A stretch of DNA of 43,137 nucleotides from Coriobacteriia bacterium (GTDB lineage Bacteria > Actinomycetota > Coriobacteriia > Coriobacteriales > UMGS124): assembly GCA_018368455.1 (NCBI GenBank), contig JAGZEG010000020.1, forward strand, positions 1 through 43,137, written 5' to 3'. The stretch's first letter is position 1; each line of letters begins with the position of its first letter. Position numbers and translations under genes: made by a program. The notes beneath the pieces are model-generated. The model was given only the letters and a program-made list of their open reading frames with translations. It was not told where the DNA came from and did no database searches. Of this stretch, positions 35,500 to 43,137 are shown piece by piece.

Positions 35500-35567
35500 G
35501 CTATATGGTCTGTCATTTCGGACATGCACGTGGCTTGCCTTGCCCACACGAGACGGGGGGATCGGAC

Positions 35568-37847
35568 ATGGAGCGCCTGGGCGCCTACAAGGAGGACGTG
35601 CTCAGCGTCTTGCTCGCCATGGCCGACGAGGCCGTGCTGTCGTTTGACGCCCGAGGTGTCGTGCGTTTTGCCAACGAGCGCGCCGAACAGCTGCTGGGCT
35701 GTGCCGGGCTTGCGTTGGACGGCATGGACGTCAAGGATCTGTTCTATGCCGGCGACATGAGCCGCCCGGCCGCCGGAGAGCTGCCGTTCTCGACCACCGG
35801 TGACGTGTCGCTCGTCATGGCAAAACTCGTGGACGGCTCGTTTATCCCGGCTCAGGTTCGGTGCCGTCGCATCGGCAACAGCGACGACTTCCTTCTCATC
35901 GCCGAAGACGTCGACTCGATCCATGAGACGCGTCGCGAACAGTCCCGCCTGCTCGATGAGCTGCGCCGCTCGAACGAGCGCCTGCGCGGTGTGCTGTCCA
36001 TCATCTCGACGGCCACGCTGTCGGGCGTGAGCTTCGAGGATTTTGCGTCGCATATCACGACGGAGCTTCAACACGTGTTCGAAGCGGATGCCGTCCTGCT
36101 CTACCTGGCGGAGGGCGCTGGCTTTCGCGTGTACGGGCGCTCGGAAGGCTTTGGCTCCCTTGGTGTGAGCCAGACGTTCGTGCCGCATGGCGCCGGTCTT
36201 CCTTCGCTCGTGGCGCGCACGCGGCGCTCGCTGCGTCTGCAGCTCGTCTCCGTCGGCGACGACAGCGCGGTCATGCTCGACATGGACACGGACACGAAGG
36301 TACGCCTGCGCTCTGAGCTCGCCCAGCGCTGCTCGACGCTTGTGGGTACGCCCGTGTTCTCCTATGACCGCGTCATGGCCGTCATCGCCGTCTGCTGGCG
36401 CGGACCCTATCCCGTCGACCGCGACGGCCTGTCGCTGCTTGATACCGTGGGCGACTTCCTGTCCATCGAGTTCGCGACGGCGGTCTCTCAGATGCAGCAG
36501 ATGCGCGAGTCCGAACTGCTCGCCCTGCTGTCCGAGGTGCGCGACGCCGTGCGCACGGCTGGTTCCATGAACTATAGCTTTGCGTCTGCCATTGCACGGC
36601 GCGTCGCGCAGGTTGTGCCCGCACACGTGCTCGAGATGCAGGACAACCCCTGGACGCACACCGTGACCGTTCACCTACCGGCCGAGGACGACGGCCATCC
36701 GCGTGCCCTGCCTGCGGCCGGGGCCTACGGCCTCGAAGGCCTCAACACCGTCGAGTTTCCCTATGGCTTCGACGAGGTGTTCCCCGGTGGCGCCACGAGC
36801 CGCGAGATCTCGTCGGACGACCACGTTGGCATGTGGGTCGGGCGCCATACCGACCTCGCCTTCGGCATGGGCGTGCGCATCACGTCGCCCCACGCCGACG
36901 CCGACGAGCCCCAGCGTGCCCTACTGTTCCTGCGCGGCCCGCTCGACCCGCCGTTCGACGAGACCGAGACGGACTTTCTTGAGCATTTGGGCGCTGACGT
37001 GTCGCATGCCCTCGACGTCGAGCGCGAGCGTGCCAACGAGACGCAGATATCTCAGGCGCTGCAGTCGGGCCTGCGCAACCAGCTTCCCGAGGTCAGCGGC
37101 ATCACGACGGCGTCGCTCTACCTCTCTGCGACCGCGTCGGCCGTCGTGGGCGGCGACTTCTTCGACCTTTACCCGCTGCCTGACGATCGCGTCGTCGTCG
37201 TGATCGGCGACGTGTCCGGCAAGGGTGTCGAGGCGGCAGCCATGGCGTCGCTCGTAAAGACGGCGCTGGCGGCCTACGCGTGGGACGACCTCGACCCCGC
37301 CGCCATGCTCAGCTCGCTCAACAACCTGTTCGTGAAGTTCTCGCGCCTCGAGACGTTCGCAAGCCTCGTCGTCGTCTCGTTTGACCTGCGCTCCGGTGTC
37401 GCGACGTACTGTTCGGGCGGGCATCCGCCGGCAATGCACGTGCGCGACCCCCAAGGCGACGCCCCGACGCTTGAGCTGCTCACGGTGCAGTCTCCCATCA
37501 TTGGCGCGCTCGAGGATCTGGACTACGACAACGGGACCTTTGAGTTTGACGAGGGCGATCTGCTGTTCCTCTACACGGACGGCACGACGGAGGCGCGCAG
37601 CCCAGACGGAGACTTCTTCGGTGAGGAGTCGCTGCGCGAGACGCTGCTGCGCAACTGCCACGTCGACGTCAAGGGACTTCCCGAGGCGGTCCTCTCCGAA
37701 GTGACCGACTTTGCGGGCGGCTCGCTGCACGACGATGTCGCCATGGTGGCTCTGCGCATCGACCGTGTGGGCGAGCCTGCGGTGGAGCTCGCTGCCCCGA
37801 GCGTCGAGGTGCAGACCGATCCTCCTGATTCGTCTGAGCAGCTCTAG
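35568..37847 (+). CDS. PAS/GAF-domain PP2C (SpoIIE/RsbU-type) serine phosphatase
   Basis: This 759-residue cytoplasmic protein senses a signal and dephosphorylates a STAS antagonist. A PAS-like domain covers about residues 10-115 (MADEAVLSFDARGVVRFANE), a short helical linker follows, and one or two GAF-like domains fill about 140-500. The PP2C phosphatase runs from about 520 to 740, with metal-binding VGGDFFDLY, VIGDVSGKGVEAA, LLFLYTDGTTEAR and LHDDVAMVAL. The start ATG 35568 has GGGGGGA upstream; the open frame before it runs into the tRNA-Leu terminator. The likely partner, a STAS-kinase fusion, is 1.2 kb downstream. No sigma factor gene is seen nearby. Confidence 0.9.
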   Translation: MERLGAYKEDVLSVLLAMADEAVLSFDARGVVRFANERAEQLLGCAGLALDGMDVKDLFYAGDMSRPAAGELPFSTTGDVSLVMAKLVDGSFIPAQVRCRRIGNSDDFLLIAEDVDSIHETRREQSRLLDELRRSNERLRGVLSIISTATLSGVSFEDFASHITTELQHVFEADAVLLYLAEGAGFRVYGRSEGFGSLGVSQTFVPHGAGLPSLVARTRRSLRLQLVSVGDDSAVMLDMDTDTKVRLRSELAQRCSTLVGTPVFSYDRVMAVIAVCWRGPYPVDRDGLSLLDTVGDFLSIEFATAVSQMQQMRESELLALLSEVRDAVRTAGSMNYSFASAIARRVAQVVPAHVLEMQDNPWTHTVTVHLPAEDDGHPRALPAAGAYGLEGLNTVEFPYGFDEVFPGGATSREISSDDHVGMWVGRHTDLAFGMGVRITSPHADADEPQRALLFLRGPLDPPFDETETDFLEHLGADVSHALDVERERANETQISQALQSGLRNQLPEVSGITTASLYLSATASAVVGGDFFDLYPLPDDRVVVVIGDVSGKGVEAAAMASLVKTALAAYAWDDLDPAAMLSSLNNLFVKFSRLETFASLVVVSFDLRSGVATYCSGGHPPAMHVRDPQGDAPTLELLTVQSPIIGALEDLDYDNGTFEFDEGDLLFLYTDGTTEARSPDGDFFGEESLRETLLRNCHVDVKGLPEAVLSEVTDFAGGSLHDDVAMVALRIDRVGEPAVELAAPSVEVQTDPPDSSEQL

Positions 37848-37910
37848 CCTCGTCCTGCGCGGGGGCGTTTTGCCGTCCTCGTTCCTATGCCTTTCCGGGA
37901 GGAGAACCCT

Positions 37911-38924
37911 ATGCCAGCCATGTTCGACGCCGCGGCTCAGCGACAGTCCGAGCAGGAGCGCGATCGCTCCGTTCGCCGCATCCTTTGGATCGTGCTCATT
38001 CTCAACCTTGCCGTCGCCGTCGCAAAGTTTGTGTACGGCATCATCACGTCGTCCTCCTCGATGCAGGCTGACGGCATCCACTCCTCGTTCGACTCGATCA
38101 ACAACATCGTCTGCCTCGTGGGCCTCGCCATTGCGTCGCGCCCGGCTGACGAGAGCCATCCGTATGGCCACAAGAAGTTCGAGACATATGCCTCACTCGT
38201 CATCGGCATATCGCTCATCCTGGCCGCCGGCACGGTCGTGAGCGAGGCGGCCGGCAAGTTCATGGGCTCTTCTGAGGCGACGCAGGTCAACGTCGGCTCG
38301 TTCGTCGTCATGGGGCTCACGCTGTGCATGAACATCGGCGTGTCCACCGTCGAGCGCCGCAAGGGTAAGGAGCTGCGCAGCGACATGCTCGTGGCCGACG
38401 CCGAGCACACGATGAGCGACGTGTGGGTGTCGTTGTCCGTCATCGCCGGTCTCGTGCTCGTGAAGCTCGGCCTCGATGTGGCCGACCCCATCGTGTCGCT
38501 GCTCGTGGCTGTGTTCATTGCACGTGCGGCGTTCGAGATTCTGCGCCAGGTCAACGCGTCGCTTGCCGACATGGCGCGCCTTCCGGAGCGTGCGGTGAGA
38601 GAGCTCGTCGAGAGCGTTGACGGCGTGCGCAGCGCGCACAACATCCGTACGCGCGGCACGGAGTCGGCCGTCTACGCGGACTTGCACGTGCTGGTGGATC
38701 CCGCCATGACGGTACGCGACGCCCATGAGGTAGCCAACACGGTCGAGCGGGTCATCCAGGGCGTCTATCCGCAGGTCGTCGATGTGACGGTGCATGTGGA
38801 GCCCGACGATGACCACGAGCGCCGCGAGGGTGCGCTCGAGGACGGCCTGCGCGAGGAGAACACGTCGCCGCGCCTGCGCCAGCGCCTCGAGCGCGAGCTG
38901 ACCCAAGAGGCGTCGCGGGAGTAG
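37911..38924 (+). CDS. Cation diffusion facilitator (zinc/iron/manganese efflux)
   Basis: This 337-residue membrane protein exports divalent metal in exchange for protons. Six spans are visible. The transmembrane metal site is formed by D-x2-H-x3-D (DGIHSSFD) in the second and D-x2-H-x3-D (DAEHTMSD) in the fifth span, and HPYGHKKFE is the usual linker motif. The cytoplasmic C-terminal domain (DLHVLVDPAMTVRDAHEVAN) is complete and ends in an acidic-basic tail. GGGAGGAG precedes ATG 37911; an in-frame ATG eight codons earlier is less likely. A terminator follows. It lies between two signalling genes but is probably unrelated. Confidence 0.93.
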   Translation: MPAMFDAAAQRQSEQERDRSVRRILWIVLILNLAVAVAKFVYGIITSSSSMQADGIHSSFDSINNIVCLVGLAIASRPADESHPYGHKKFETYASLVIGISLILAAGTVVSEAAGKFMGSSEATQVNVGSFVVMGLTLCMNIGVSTVERRKGKELRSDMLVADAEHTMSDVWVSLSVIAGLVLVKLGLDVADPIVSLLVAVFIARAAFEILRQVNASLADMARLPERAVRELVESVDGVRSAHNIRTRGTESAVYADLHVLVDPAMTVRDAHEVANTVERVIQGVYPQVVDVTVHVEPDDDHERREGALEDGLREENTSPRLRQRLERELTQEASRE

Positions 38925-38941
38925 CGCGAGAGCGGGCGACA

Positions 38942-38968
38942 GGGGCCGCAGAACGGGCCCTAGTTTTT
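38942..38968 (+). terminator. Intrinsic terminator after the CDF gene
   Basis: GGGGCC (38942-38947) pairs with GGCCCT (38956-38961, one G-U), followed three bases later by TTTTT. It ends the cation-efflux gene and separates it from the STAS-kinase gene. Confidence 0.7.
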
Positions 38969-39065
38969 CCTCGTACCCTGCGTTATCTCGCGAGGTTTTG
39001 GGCATCATGCAGGTGAAGGGATCGTGACGTGAGGGATACGCGCGGGCGATGAGCGGGGAGGAGGC

Positions 39066-39917
39066 ATGGCGATGAGGGGCGAGAGAGACATGGCCGTCGT
39101 CTCGCTTGCAGGCGAGATCACGTGGGCAACGGTTCCCCAGATGCGCGAGCGCCTCTGCTCGCTGGCGTCACGCCTGCACACCATCGTCGTCAACCTCTCG
39201 TCCGTCAGCTACATCGACTCCTCCGGCCTTGCCACGCTGCTGTCGCTCAACCGGCGGTTGCGCGCGGCGGGGGGCAAACTCGTGCTCGTGAACGTGTCGG
39301 AGCGGATCATGCGCGCCCTGCGTCAGGCGCGCGTCAGCGAGCTCATTCCCACGATGGGCGCTCGCTCGCTGTGCCACGACAAGATCCTGACGACGCCCGC
39401 CGAGGCGCCTCTTCTCGTGCGCACGCTGTCCGTGCCCTGCGACGCTGCCCGGATGAGCGAGACGCGCAGGAAGATGAGCGAGCTGTTTGAGAGCCTCACC
39501 ACGATGTCGCGGGAGCAGGTGTACGACCTGACGCTGGCGTTTGGCGAGGCGCTGGGCAACGCGTTCGACCACGGCGGCGGCACGGAGGGCGACGGCTCTG
39601 TCATGGTGAGCGTGTCGCTCTATCGAGACCGCGTCGTCACGGAGGTCACGGACTGCGGCGCCGGGTGTGCCTATCGGGCGGGCGACGCCCTGCCCGAGCC
39701 TACGGAGACGCGGGGGAGGGGCATTCGCCTCATGCTCATGCTCGTCGACGCCATCTCGATCGAGCCGCGCAAAGGCGGCGGTACGTGCGTGCGCCTCGTT
39801 AAGATGCTCGATCCCTGTGCCCTGCTTGACGCATCGCTTTCCGGGATGGGCGTCGCGGGGTGCGGGGAGGGTGCGCTTCAGCGGCTTTCGCAGCGCAGAG
39901 CAGTTCAGCCCGCGTAA
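39066..39917 (+). CDS. STAS domain fused to RsbW-type HATPase (antagonist and kinase in one protein)
   Basis: This 283-residue cytoplasmic protein joins two partner-switching parts. Residues 5-105 are a STAS anti-sigma-factor antagonist with YIDSSGLATLL, in which Ser53 is the expected phosphorylation site. Residues 120-250 are a GHKL ATPase like RsbW/SpoIIAB: N-box EALGNAFDHG (Asn165), G1 box DCGAGC and G2 box GRGIRLMLM. The start is ATG 39066 or the ATG two codons later; GGGGAGGAGG lies just upstream. Normally the antagonist and the kinase are separate proteins. The phosphatase upstream of the CDF gene would reset Ser53. The sigma factor or other target is not in the window. Confidence 0.85.
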   Translation: MAMRGERDMAVVSLAGEITWATVPQMRERLCSLASRLHTIVVNLSSVSYIDSSGLATLLSLNRRLRAAGGKLVLVNVSERIMRALRQARVSELIPTMGARSLCHDKILTTPAEAPLLVRTLSVPCDAARMSETRRKMSELFESLTTMSREQVYDLTLAFGEALGNAFDHGGGTEGDGSVMVSVSLYRDRVVTEVTDCGAGCAYRAGDALPEPTETRGRGIRLMLMLVDAISIEPRKGGGTCVRLVKMLDPCALLDASLSGMGVAGCGEGALQRLSQRRAVQPA

Positions 39918-39982
39918 CGTTTCGGGGCATCCTGTGGTCACCTTGCGAATTTCTCGCTGCGGTAGCGCATTGCTGAAACGTT

Positions 39983-39991
39983 TGCTAAGAT
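39983..39991 (+). promoter_or_regulatory. Extended -10 promoter of the first tRNA-Val
   Basis: TGCTAAGAT fits the extended -10 form (TGn-TAnnnT), 33 bases before the tRNA. The -35 is weak (TAGCGC at 17 bp). Confidence 0.5.
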
Positions 39992-40024
39992 TTCCAATCG
40001 TCGGCCGTGAGGCCACACCACAAC

Positions 40025-40099
40025 GGGCGTTTAGCTCAGGGGGAGAGCGCTTCCCTGACACGGAAGAGGTCACAAGTTCAAATCTTGTAACGCCCACCA
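40025..40099 (+). tRNA. tRNA-Val (anticodon GAC), copy 1
   Basis: This 75-base tRNA has acceptor GGGCGTT/AACGCCC, discriminator A and encoded CCA. The anticodon stem CTTCC/GGAAG closes CTGACAC (anticodon GAC). It is identical to the copy at 41872-41946. Confidence 0.96.
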
Positions 40100-40107
40100 T
40101 CAAAACC

Positions 40108-40143
40108 GCAGGCCAGACGGCAAAACGTCTGGCCTGCTTTTTT
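40108..40143 (+). terminator. Intrinsic terminator of tRNA-Val copy 1
   Basis: A perfect 12-bp stem GCAGGCCAGACG (40108-40119) with CGTCTGGCCTGC (40126-40137), loop GCAAAA, is followed by TTTTTT. Confidence 0.94.
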
Positions 40144-40213
40144 GTGCATATCGCCACGAGGTGTCTAAGGGGTGTCTAGCGGCGGTTTGAGAGATGGCGA
40201 AGGAAAGAGGCAC

Positions 40214-40936
40214 ATGGCCGAACAAAAGAACGAGATGGGTGCCGGCGGCGTGCTGGCACGGCTGCGGCGGCTCGCGTATGCCAACCGGCGCGTCCTGCTC
40301 GTCGCCGTGTGCGCCGTCGTCTTCGTGGCGCTGCTCGAGGACGTACTCGAGGGCGAGCTCATGCGCCTTGACGCCGCCGCCTATCAGCTCATCGTCGAGG
40401 GAGTGCGCACGAGCTGGCTTACACCGGTCATGGAGGGCTTTTCCGCCTTGGCGACGCCTGTCGTGCTCATCGTGATGCTGCTCGCGATCGCGGCGTTTGC
40501 GCCCGGGCGCAACCCCGGCCTGTGTTGTGCGCTCAACCTGGTTCTCGTCGCCACGCTTAACGTCGTGCTCAAGCTCATCATTCAGCGCCCGCGTCCTGAC
40601 GGTTTTCGGCTGGCCGAGGTGAGCGGTTTCAGCTTTCCCTCCGGCCATTCCATGGCGGCCATGGCGTTCTTTGGGCTGCTCGTCTGGATCGTGTGGCACT
40701 ACGAGCCGGACGCGGCAAAGCGCTGGTTTCTGAGCATCGCGCTCTCGCTCGTCGCCGTCATGGTGGGCGTCAGCCGCGTGTACCTGGGCGTCCACTATGC
40801 CTCCGATGTCGTAGCGGGCTTCTGTGTTGCGCTGGCGTGGCTGGCCATTTACACGCGCTTGGCAACGCCGATCTTCTTGGGCGAATGGAGACGTGGGGAT
40901 GGGGATGCCTTGCCGGGTGAGGGGGGCGCCCGATGA
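40214..40936 (+). CDS. PAP2-family membrane phosphatase
   Basis: This 240-residue membrane protein has the lipid phosphatase motifs KLIIQRPRPDGF, PSGHS and SRVYLGVHYASDV, which form the active site at the outer membrane face. About six spans are visible. Relatives remove phosphate from undecaprenyl diphosphate or phosphatidylglycerol phosphate; which substrate applies here is not known. ATG 40214 is preferred, with AAGGAAAGAGG upstream. Its stop overlaps the tlyA ATG by four bases. Confidence 0.88.
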   Translation: MAEQKNEMGAGGVLARLRRLAYANRRVLLVAVCAVVFVALLEDVLEGELMRLDAAAYQLIVEGVRTSWLTPVMEGFSALATPVVLIVMLLAIAAFAPGRNPGLCCALNLVLVATLNVVLKLIIQRPRPDGFRLAEVSGFSFPSGHSMAAMAFFGLLVWIVWHYEPDAAKRWFLSIALSLVAVMVGVSRVYLGVHYASDVVAGFCVALAWLAIYTRLATPIFLGEWRRGDGDALPGEGGAR

Positions 40937-41757
40937 TCACGCCACAGTTTCCCGAGCGCCTCGATGTCGCCCTGGTGGCGCGGGGCCTCGCCCCGTCACG
41001 CGAGAAGGCGAAAGCTGCCATCTCGGCTGGCCTTGTCTTCGTGAACGGGAAGCCTGCGACTAAGCCGAGCACGCCGGTTCCTCCGGGAGTCAGCGTGGAG
41101 GTGCGCGGCGTCGCCCTGCGCTATGTGGGGCGCGGTGGCCTGAAGCTCGAACGGGCGCTCGACGCGTTCGCCCTCGACGTTACGGGCGCGCGCTGCGTCG
41201 ACCTCGGGGCGTCGACGGGCGGCTTCACCGACTGCCTGCTACAGCGGGGCGCTTCTCACGTGTGGGCCGTTGACGTGGGCCATGACCAGCTTGACGCGCG
41301 CCTCGCCTCCGACGGGCGCGTGACGAGTCTCGAGGGCACCGACGCCCGTATCGTGACGCCTGACATGCTCGGAGGCCCCGTCGACGTGGCGGTGACGGAC
41401 GTCTCGTTCATCTCGCTCTCCAAGGTGCTGCCGGCTATGGCGGCGCTGCTGCGCGAGGGCGGTGCGGCGGTGTGCCTCATCAAGCCGCAGTTCGAGGCAG
41501 GGAGGGAGCATGTCGGCAAGCGGGGCGTCGTGCGCGATCCCGCAGTACACTGTGCCGTTATCGAGCGCGTGCTCGGCGAGGCTCGTGCGACGGGGCTCGA
41601 GCCCAGGGGCCTCGACTACTCGCCAATCACGGGTCCCGAGGGAAACATCGAGTATCTGATGCATGCCGTGCGCCGTACGGACGACGTGCCGTTGGGCGAC
41701 GTCGCTCTCAATGTGTCCGGCGTTGTGTCCCAAGCCCATGCGGCGTTTGGCCGCTGA
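40933..41757 (+). CDS. tlyA: TlyA-family rRNA 2'-O-methyltransferase
   Basis: This 274-residue protein begins with an S4 RNA-binding domain (RLDVALVARGLAPSREKAKA) and continues as an FtsJ/RrmJ-type methyltransferase with the SAM motif CVDLGASTGGFTDCLLQRGA. VAVTDVSFISLSK and LIKPQFEAGREHVGKRGVVR carry the remaining catalytic residues. TlyA methylates 16S and 23S rRNA at the subunit interface in mycobacteria and affects capreomycin sensitivity. It overlaps the PAP2 gene by ATGA. Confidence 0.93.
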   Translation: MITPQFPERLDVALVARGLAPSREKAKAAISAGLVFVNGKPATKPSTPVPPGVSVEVRGVALRYVGRGGLKLERALDAFALDVTGARCVDLGASTGGFTDCLLQRGASHVWAVDVGHDQLDARLASDGRVTSLEGTDARIVTPDMLGGPVDVAVTDVSFISLSKVLPAMAALLREGGAAVCLIKPQFEAGREHVGKRGVVRDPAVHCAVIERVLGEARATGLEPRGLDYSPITGPEGNIEYLMHAVRRTDDVPLGDVALNVSGVVSQAHAAFGR

Positions 41758-41812
41758 GATGGAGGACTTGGGGACGCCGGGCCGATTCGGCAGAATTCTC
41801 GCGAGAAAGCTG

Positions 41813-41841
41813 TTGCCAAGCCGCACGTTTCCCGGTACTAT
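41813..41841 (+). promoter_or_regulatory. Promoter of tRNA-Val copy 2
   Basis: TTGCCA (41813-41818) and TACTAT (41836-41841) are 17 bp apart, 30 bp before the tRNA. The sequence differs from that upstream of copy 1. Confidence 0.8.
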
Positions 41842-41871
41842 ACCTTCCGCTGATCGAGAGGTTAGCTAATC

Positions 41872-41946
41872 GGGCGTTTAGCTCAGGGGGAGAGCGCTTC
41901 CCTGACACGGAAGAGGTCACAAGTTCAAATCTTGTAACGCCCACCA
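41872..41946 (+). tRNA. tRNA-Val (anticodon GAC), copy 2
   Basis: It is identical base for base to the tRNA at 40025-40099, including the encoded CCA. The promoter is stronger and unrelated in sequence. Confidence 0.96.
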
Positions 41947-41954
41947 CCAAAACC

Positions 41955-41991
41955 GCAGGCCAGACGGCAAAACGTCTGGCCTGCTTTTTTT
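41955..41991 (+). terminator. Intrinsic terminator of tRNA-Val copy 2
   Basis: The stem is the same 12 bp (41955-41966 with 41973-41984) and is followed by seven Ts. It also lies 40 bp past the end of the converging minus-strand gene. Confidence 0.94.
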
Positions 41992-42030
41992 GTGCATATC
42001 ACCCCGAGGTGCCTAAGGTGGGATCCGTTC

Positions 42031-42852
42031 TTACCGCTCGTAGGCGTCCTTGGGCAGCTCCTGCTTCTGTACTCCGTCGAACTCGAGGTTCTCGAACCGC
42101 GCGTCCATGAAGTGGTCGTCATAGTGCTTGTCTATGTAGCGCTCGATGGCGTTGGCGGGGGCGAGCCCGGCGTCTCGTGACGCCTTGCGCATGGTGACAG
42201 CCGCTGTCATGACGCCGTCGAGTACGAGAAACGCCGTCAACACCGAGACGAGCACAAGCTCGCCACGCCGCTTTGGCTCACCGATGAGCCAGACCGCCTC
42301 GGGCAGGCAGGCGCGGCACCACACCCATCCAAGCAGACCCCAGATGATGCTCATGCGAAGCGACACGTACTTCGTAATGGCGTCGGGCAGGTGGGTGTAC
42401 GACCAGGACGTCGCATGCAGCACGGAGTCGATCAACATGCCCGTGGCCTGCTCGAGCAGAGAGCCCAGAAGCATGGACACGAGGAAGATGACCCACACGG
42501 GCCGCTTGCGCAGCTTCCAGAGAAAGACGCTCAGCAGGACGGCGCCGACGCCGTACAGTGGCGAGAACGGCCCCCATACCATGCCGTAGCGGTGCTGCCA
42601 GATGCCCATGGCGAAACGCACCCACAGCGTCTCGAGTAAGAGGCCGCCGATCGACGCTACGGTAAAGATGATGACGAGCTGGTAGAACGACGGGAAGCTC
42701 AGACTGTCGAGGTACGTCTCGCGCTCGAGACGTCGCTGCTCCCGGGCCATACGCGTGCCTGCCCGCCAGCGCAGCAGGGCCTTGATGCCGGCGACGACGG
42801 CCATGCCGAGGCAGATCGGTACAAGGAGGAGGGACAGCGCGATGACGATCAT
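42031..42852 (-). CDS. CmpB-type putative ABC transporter permease (PF06541-like)
   Basis: This 273-residue protein has about six membrane spans and the family hallmark GGLLLETLW, followed by YGMVWGPFSPLYGVGAVLL. The family is labelled as an ABC permease but often has no ABC partner, and none is present here. The role is unknown. A basic loop (GTRMAREQRRLERE) follows the first span, and the hydrophilic tail is rich in Asp/Glu/Lys. The start ATG 42852 has GGGAGCC upstream. It stands alone, converging on tRNA-Val copy 2. Confidence 0.82.
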   Translation of the reverse strand: MIVIALSLLLVPICLGMAVVAGIKALLRWRAGTRMAREQRRLERETYLDSLSFPSFYQLVIIFTVASIGGLLLETLWVRFAMGIWQHRYGMVWGPFSPLYGVGAVLLSVFLWKLRKRPVWVIFLVSMLLGSLLEQATGMLIDSVLHATSWSYTHLPDAITKYVSLRMSIIWGLLGWVWCRACLPEAVWLIGEPKRRGELVLVSVLTAFLVLDGVMTAAVTMRKASRDAGLAPANAIERYIDKHYDDHFMDARFENLEFDGVQKQELPKDAYER

Positions 42853-43025
42853 GGGGTGTGGGCTCCCGGGTAGGGGCGGACGGACGTACGAGCTTAAGGA
42901 TAGCGCTTCCGGGCCGCACGACCCTCGCGCCGCCGTTCGGCTCGGTGAGACGCTTGGCCGTCTGATGCTACTTATGAATGAAATGTGACCAAAAGCAGCT
43001 TTCCAACGTTCTCTGAAGTTAGGGC

Positions 43026-43054
43026 TTGCACGGACGGTCTCTCATCCGTATAGT
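43026..43054 (+). promoter_or_regulatory. Promoter of tRNA-Gly
   Basis: TTGCAC (43026-43031) and TATAGT (43049-43054) are spaced by 17 bp and end 12 bp before the tRNA. Confidence 0.8.
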
Positions 43055-43066
43055 ATCTCCTCGCAC

Positions 43067-43137
43067 GCGGACATGGCTCAGTTGGTAGAGCACAACCTTG
43101 CCAAGGTTGGGGTCGCGGGTTCGAGTCCCGTTGTCCG
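43067..43137 (+). tRNA. tRNA-Gly (anticodon GCC), cut by the window edge
   Basis: The acceptor stem begins GCGGACA and the opposite strand TGTCCG runs off the right edge, so about five bases (last paired base, discriminator and CCA) are missing. The anticodon stem CAACC/GGTTG closes TTGCCAA (anticodon GCC). More tRNA genes may follow outside the window. Confidence 0.95.

Larger units (their letters stand above)
40025..40170 (+). repeat. Direct repeat, copy 1: tRNA-Val plus terminator
   Basis: This 146-base segment recurs at 41872-42018 with about five differences (including 6 versus 7 Ts in the terminator tract). It covers the tRNA, its terminator and about 27 bases beyond. The two copies flank the PAP2 and tlyA genes. 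Confidence 0.9.
41872..42018 (+). repeat. Direct repeat, copy 2: tRNA-Val plus terminator
   Basis: Second copy of the 146-147-base direct repeat described at 40025-40170. Similarity begins at the first base of the tRNA and ends near CTAAGG. Confidence 0.9.

Noticed and set aside
39168..40157. Minus-strand open frame containing GVTRFELVTSSVSGKRSPPE
   Set aside because: This peptide is the reverse complement of the tRNA-Val gene and a well-known false protein annotation. The rest of the frame is antisense to the STAS-kinase gene.
41708..41950. Second minus-strand frame with the same GVTRFELVTSSVSGK peptide
   Set aside because: It is antisense to tRNA-Val copy 2 and repeats only because the tRNA gene is duplicated.

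Overview
The window is high-GC, gene-dense bacterial chromosome. The mix of genes points to an anaerobic or microaerophilic Gram-positive actinobacterium, most likely of class Coriobacteriia (Olsenella/Atopobiaceae/Collinsella-like). The signs are a rapZ-yvcK-whiA block, SecG at the end of a glycolytic operon, a large MurJ, a fused-permease ABC importer with a twin-arginine-type binding protein, CCA-encoding tRNA genes and strong GC bias at third codon positions. This placement is an inference from gene content, not from a phylogenetic marker.

Layout. (1) Positions 1-4580, mostly minus strand: the tail of an unknown plus-strand gene, then a minus-strand operon read right to left: zincin-type metallopeptidase, fused two-domain permease, ATPase, Tat-type binding protein. 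(2) 4685-8482, minus strand: a tightly overlapping Mrp-family P-loop ATPase and two flavoproteins (HI0933 type and COG2509 type). (3) 8654-14590, plus: a near-perfect LexA box before uvrA, then a 52-residue single-span protein, a YbaK-type deacylase and MurJ with a long N-terminal extension. (4) A secreted SIMPL-domain protein on the minus strand, divergent from an ATP-grasp ligase translationally coupled to uvrC. (5) 19573-24336, plus: a membrane-anchored leucine-rich-repeat protein followed by rapZ, yvcK and whiA. (6) 24660-30560, plus: gap, a metallophosphoesterase, pgk, tpiA, gpmI and secG, closed by a strong terminator. (7) 30929-35250, plus: oppBCDF without a binding-protein gene, after a long structured leader. 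(8) tRNA-Leu(GAG), a PAS/GAF/PP2C phosphatase, a cation diffusion facilitator, and a STAS-HATPase fusion. (9) Two identical tRNA-Val(GAC) genes flanking a PAP2 phosphatase and tlyA. (10) A minus-strand CmpB-type membrane protein and the start of tRNA-Gly(GCC) at the right edge.

How the parts work together. Four of the five lower-glycolysis enzymes between triose phosphate and 2-phosphoglycerate sit together, next to RapZ and YvcK (carbon and envelope control) and WhiA. UvrA and UvrC supply nucleotide excision repair. MurJ, the PAP2 phosphatase, RapZ and YvcK all touch envelope precursor metabolism. The PP2C phosphatase and the STAS-kinase fusion look like the two halves of a partner-switching signalling module. 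No phage, transposon, CRISPR array or defence island was seen. The most distinctive features are the one-polypeptide STAS-kinase, three T-x-x-W repeats in the MurJ extension, a 52-residue protein that resembles a bare sorting signal, and the zinc-ribbon/EF-hand/LRR surface protein.
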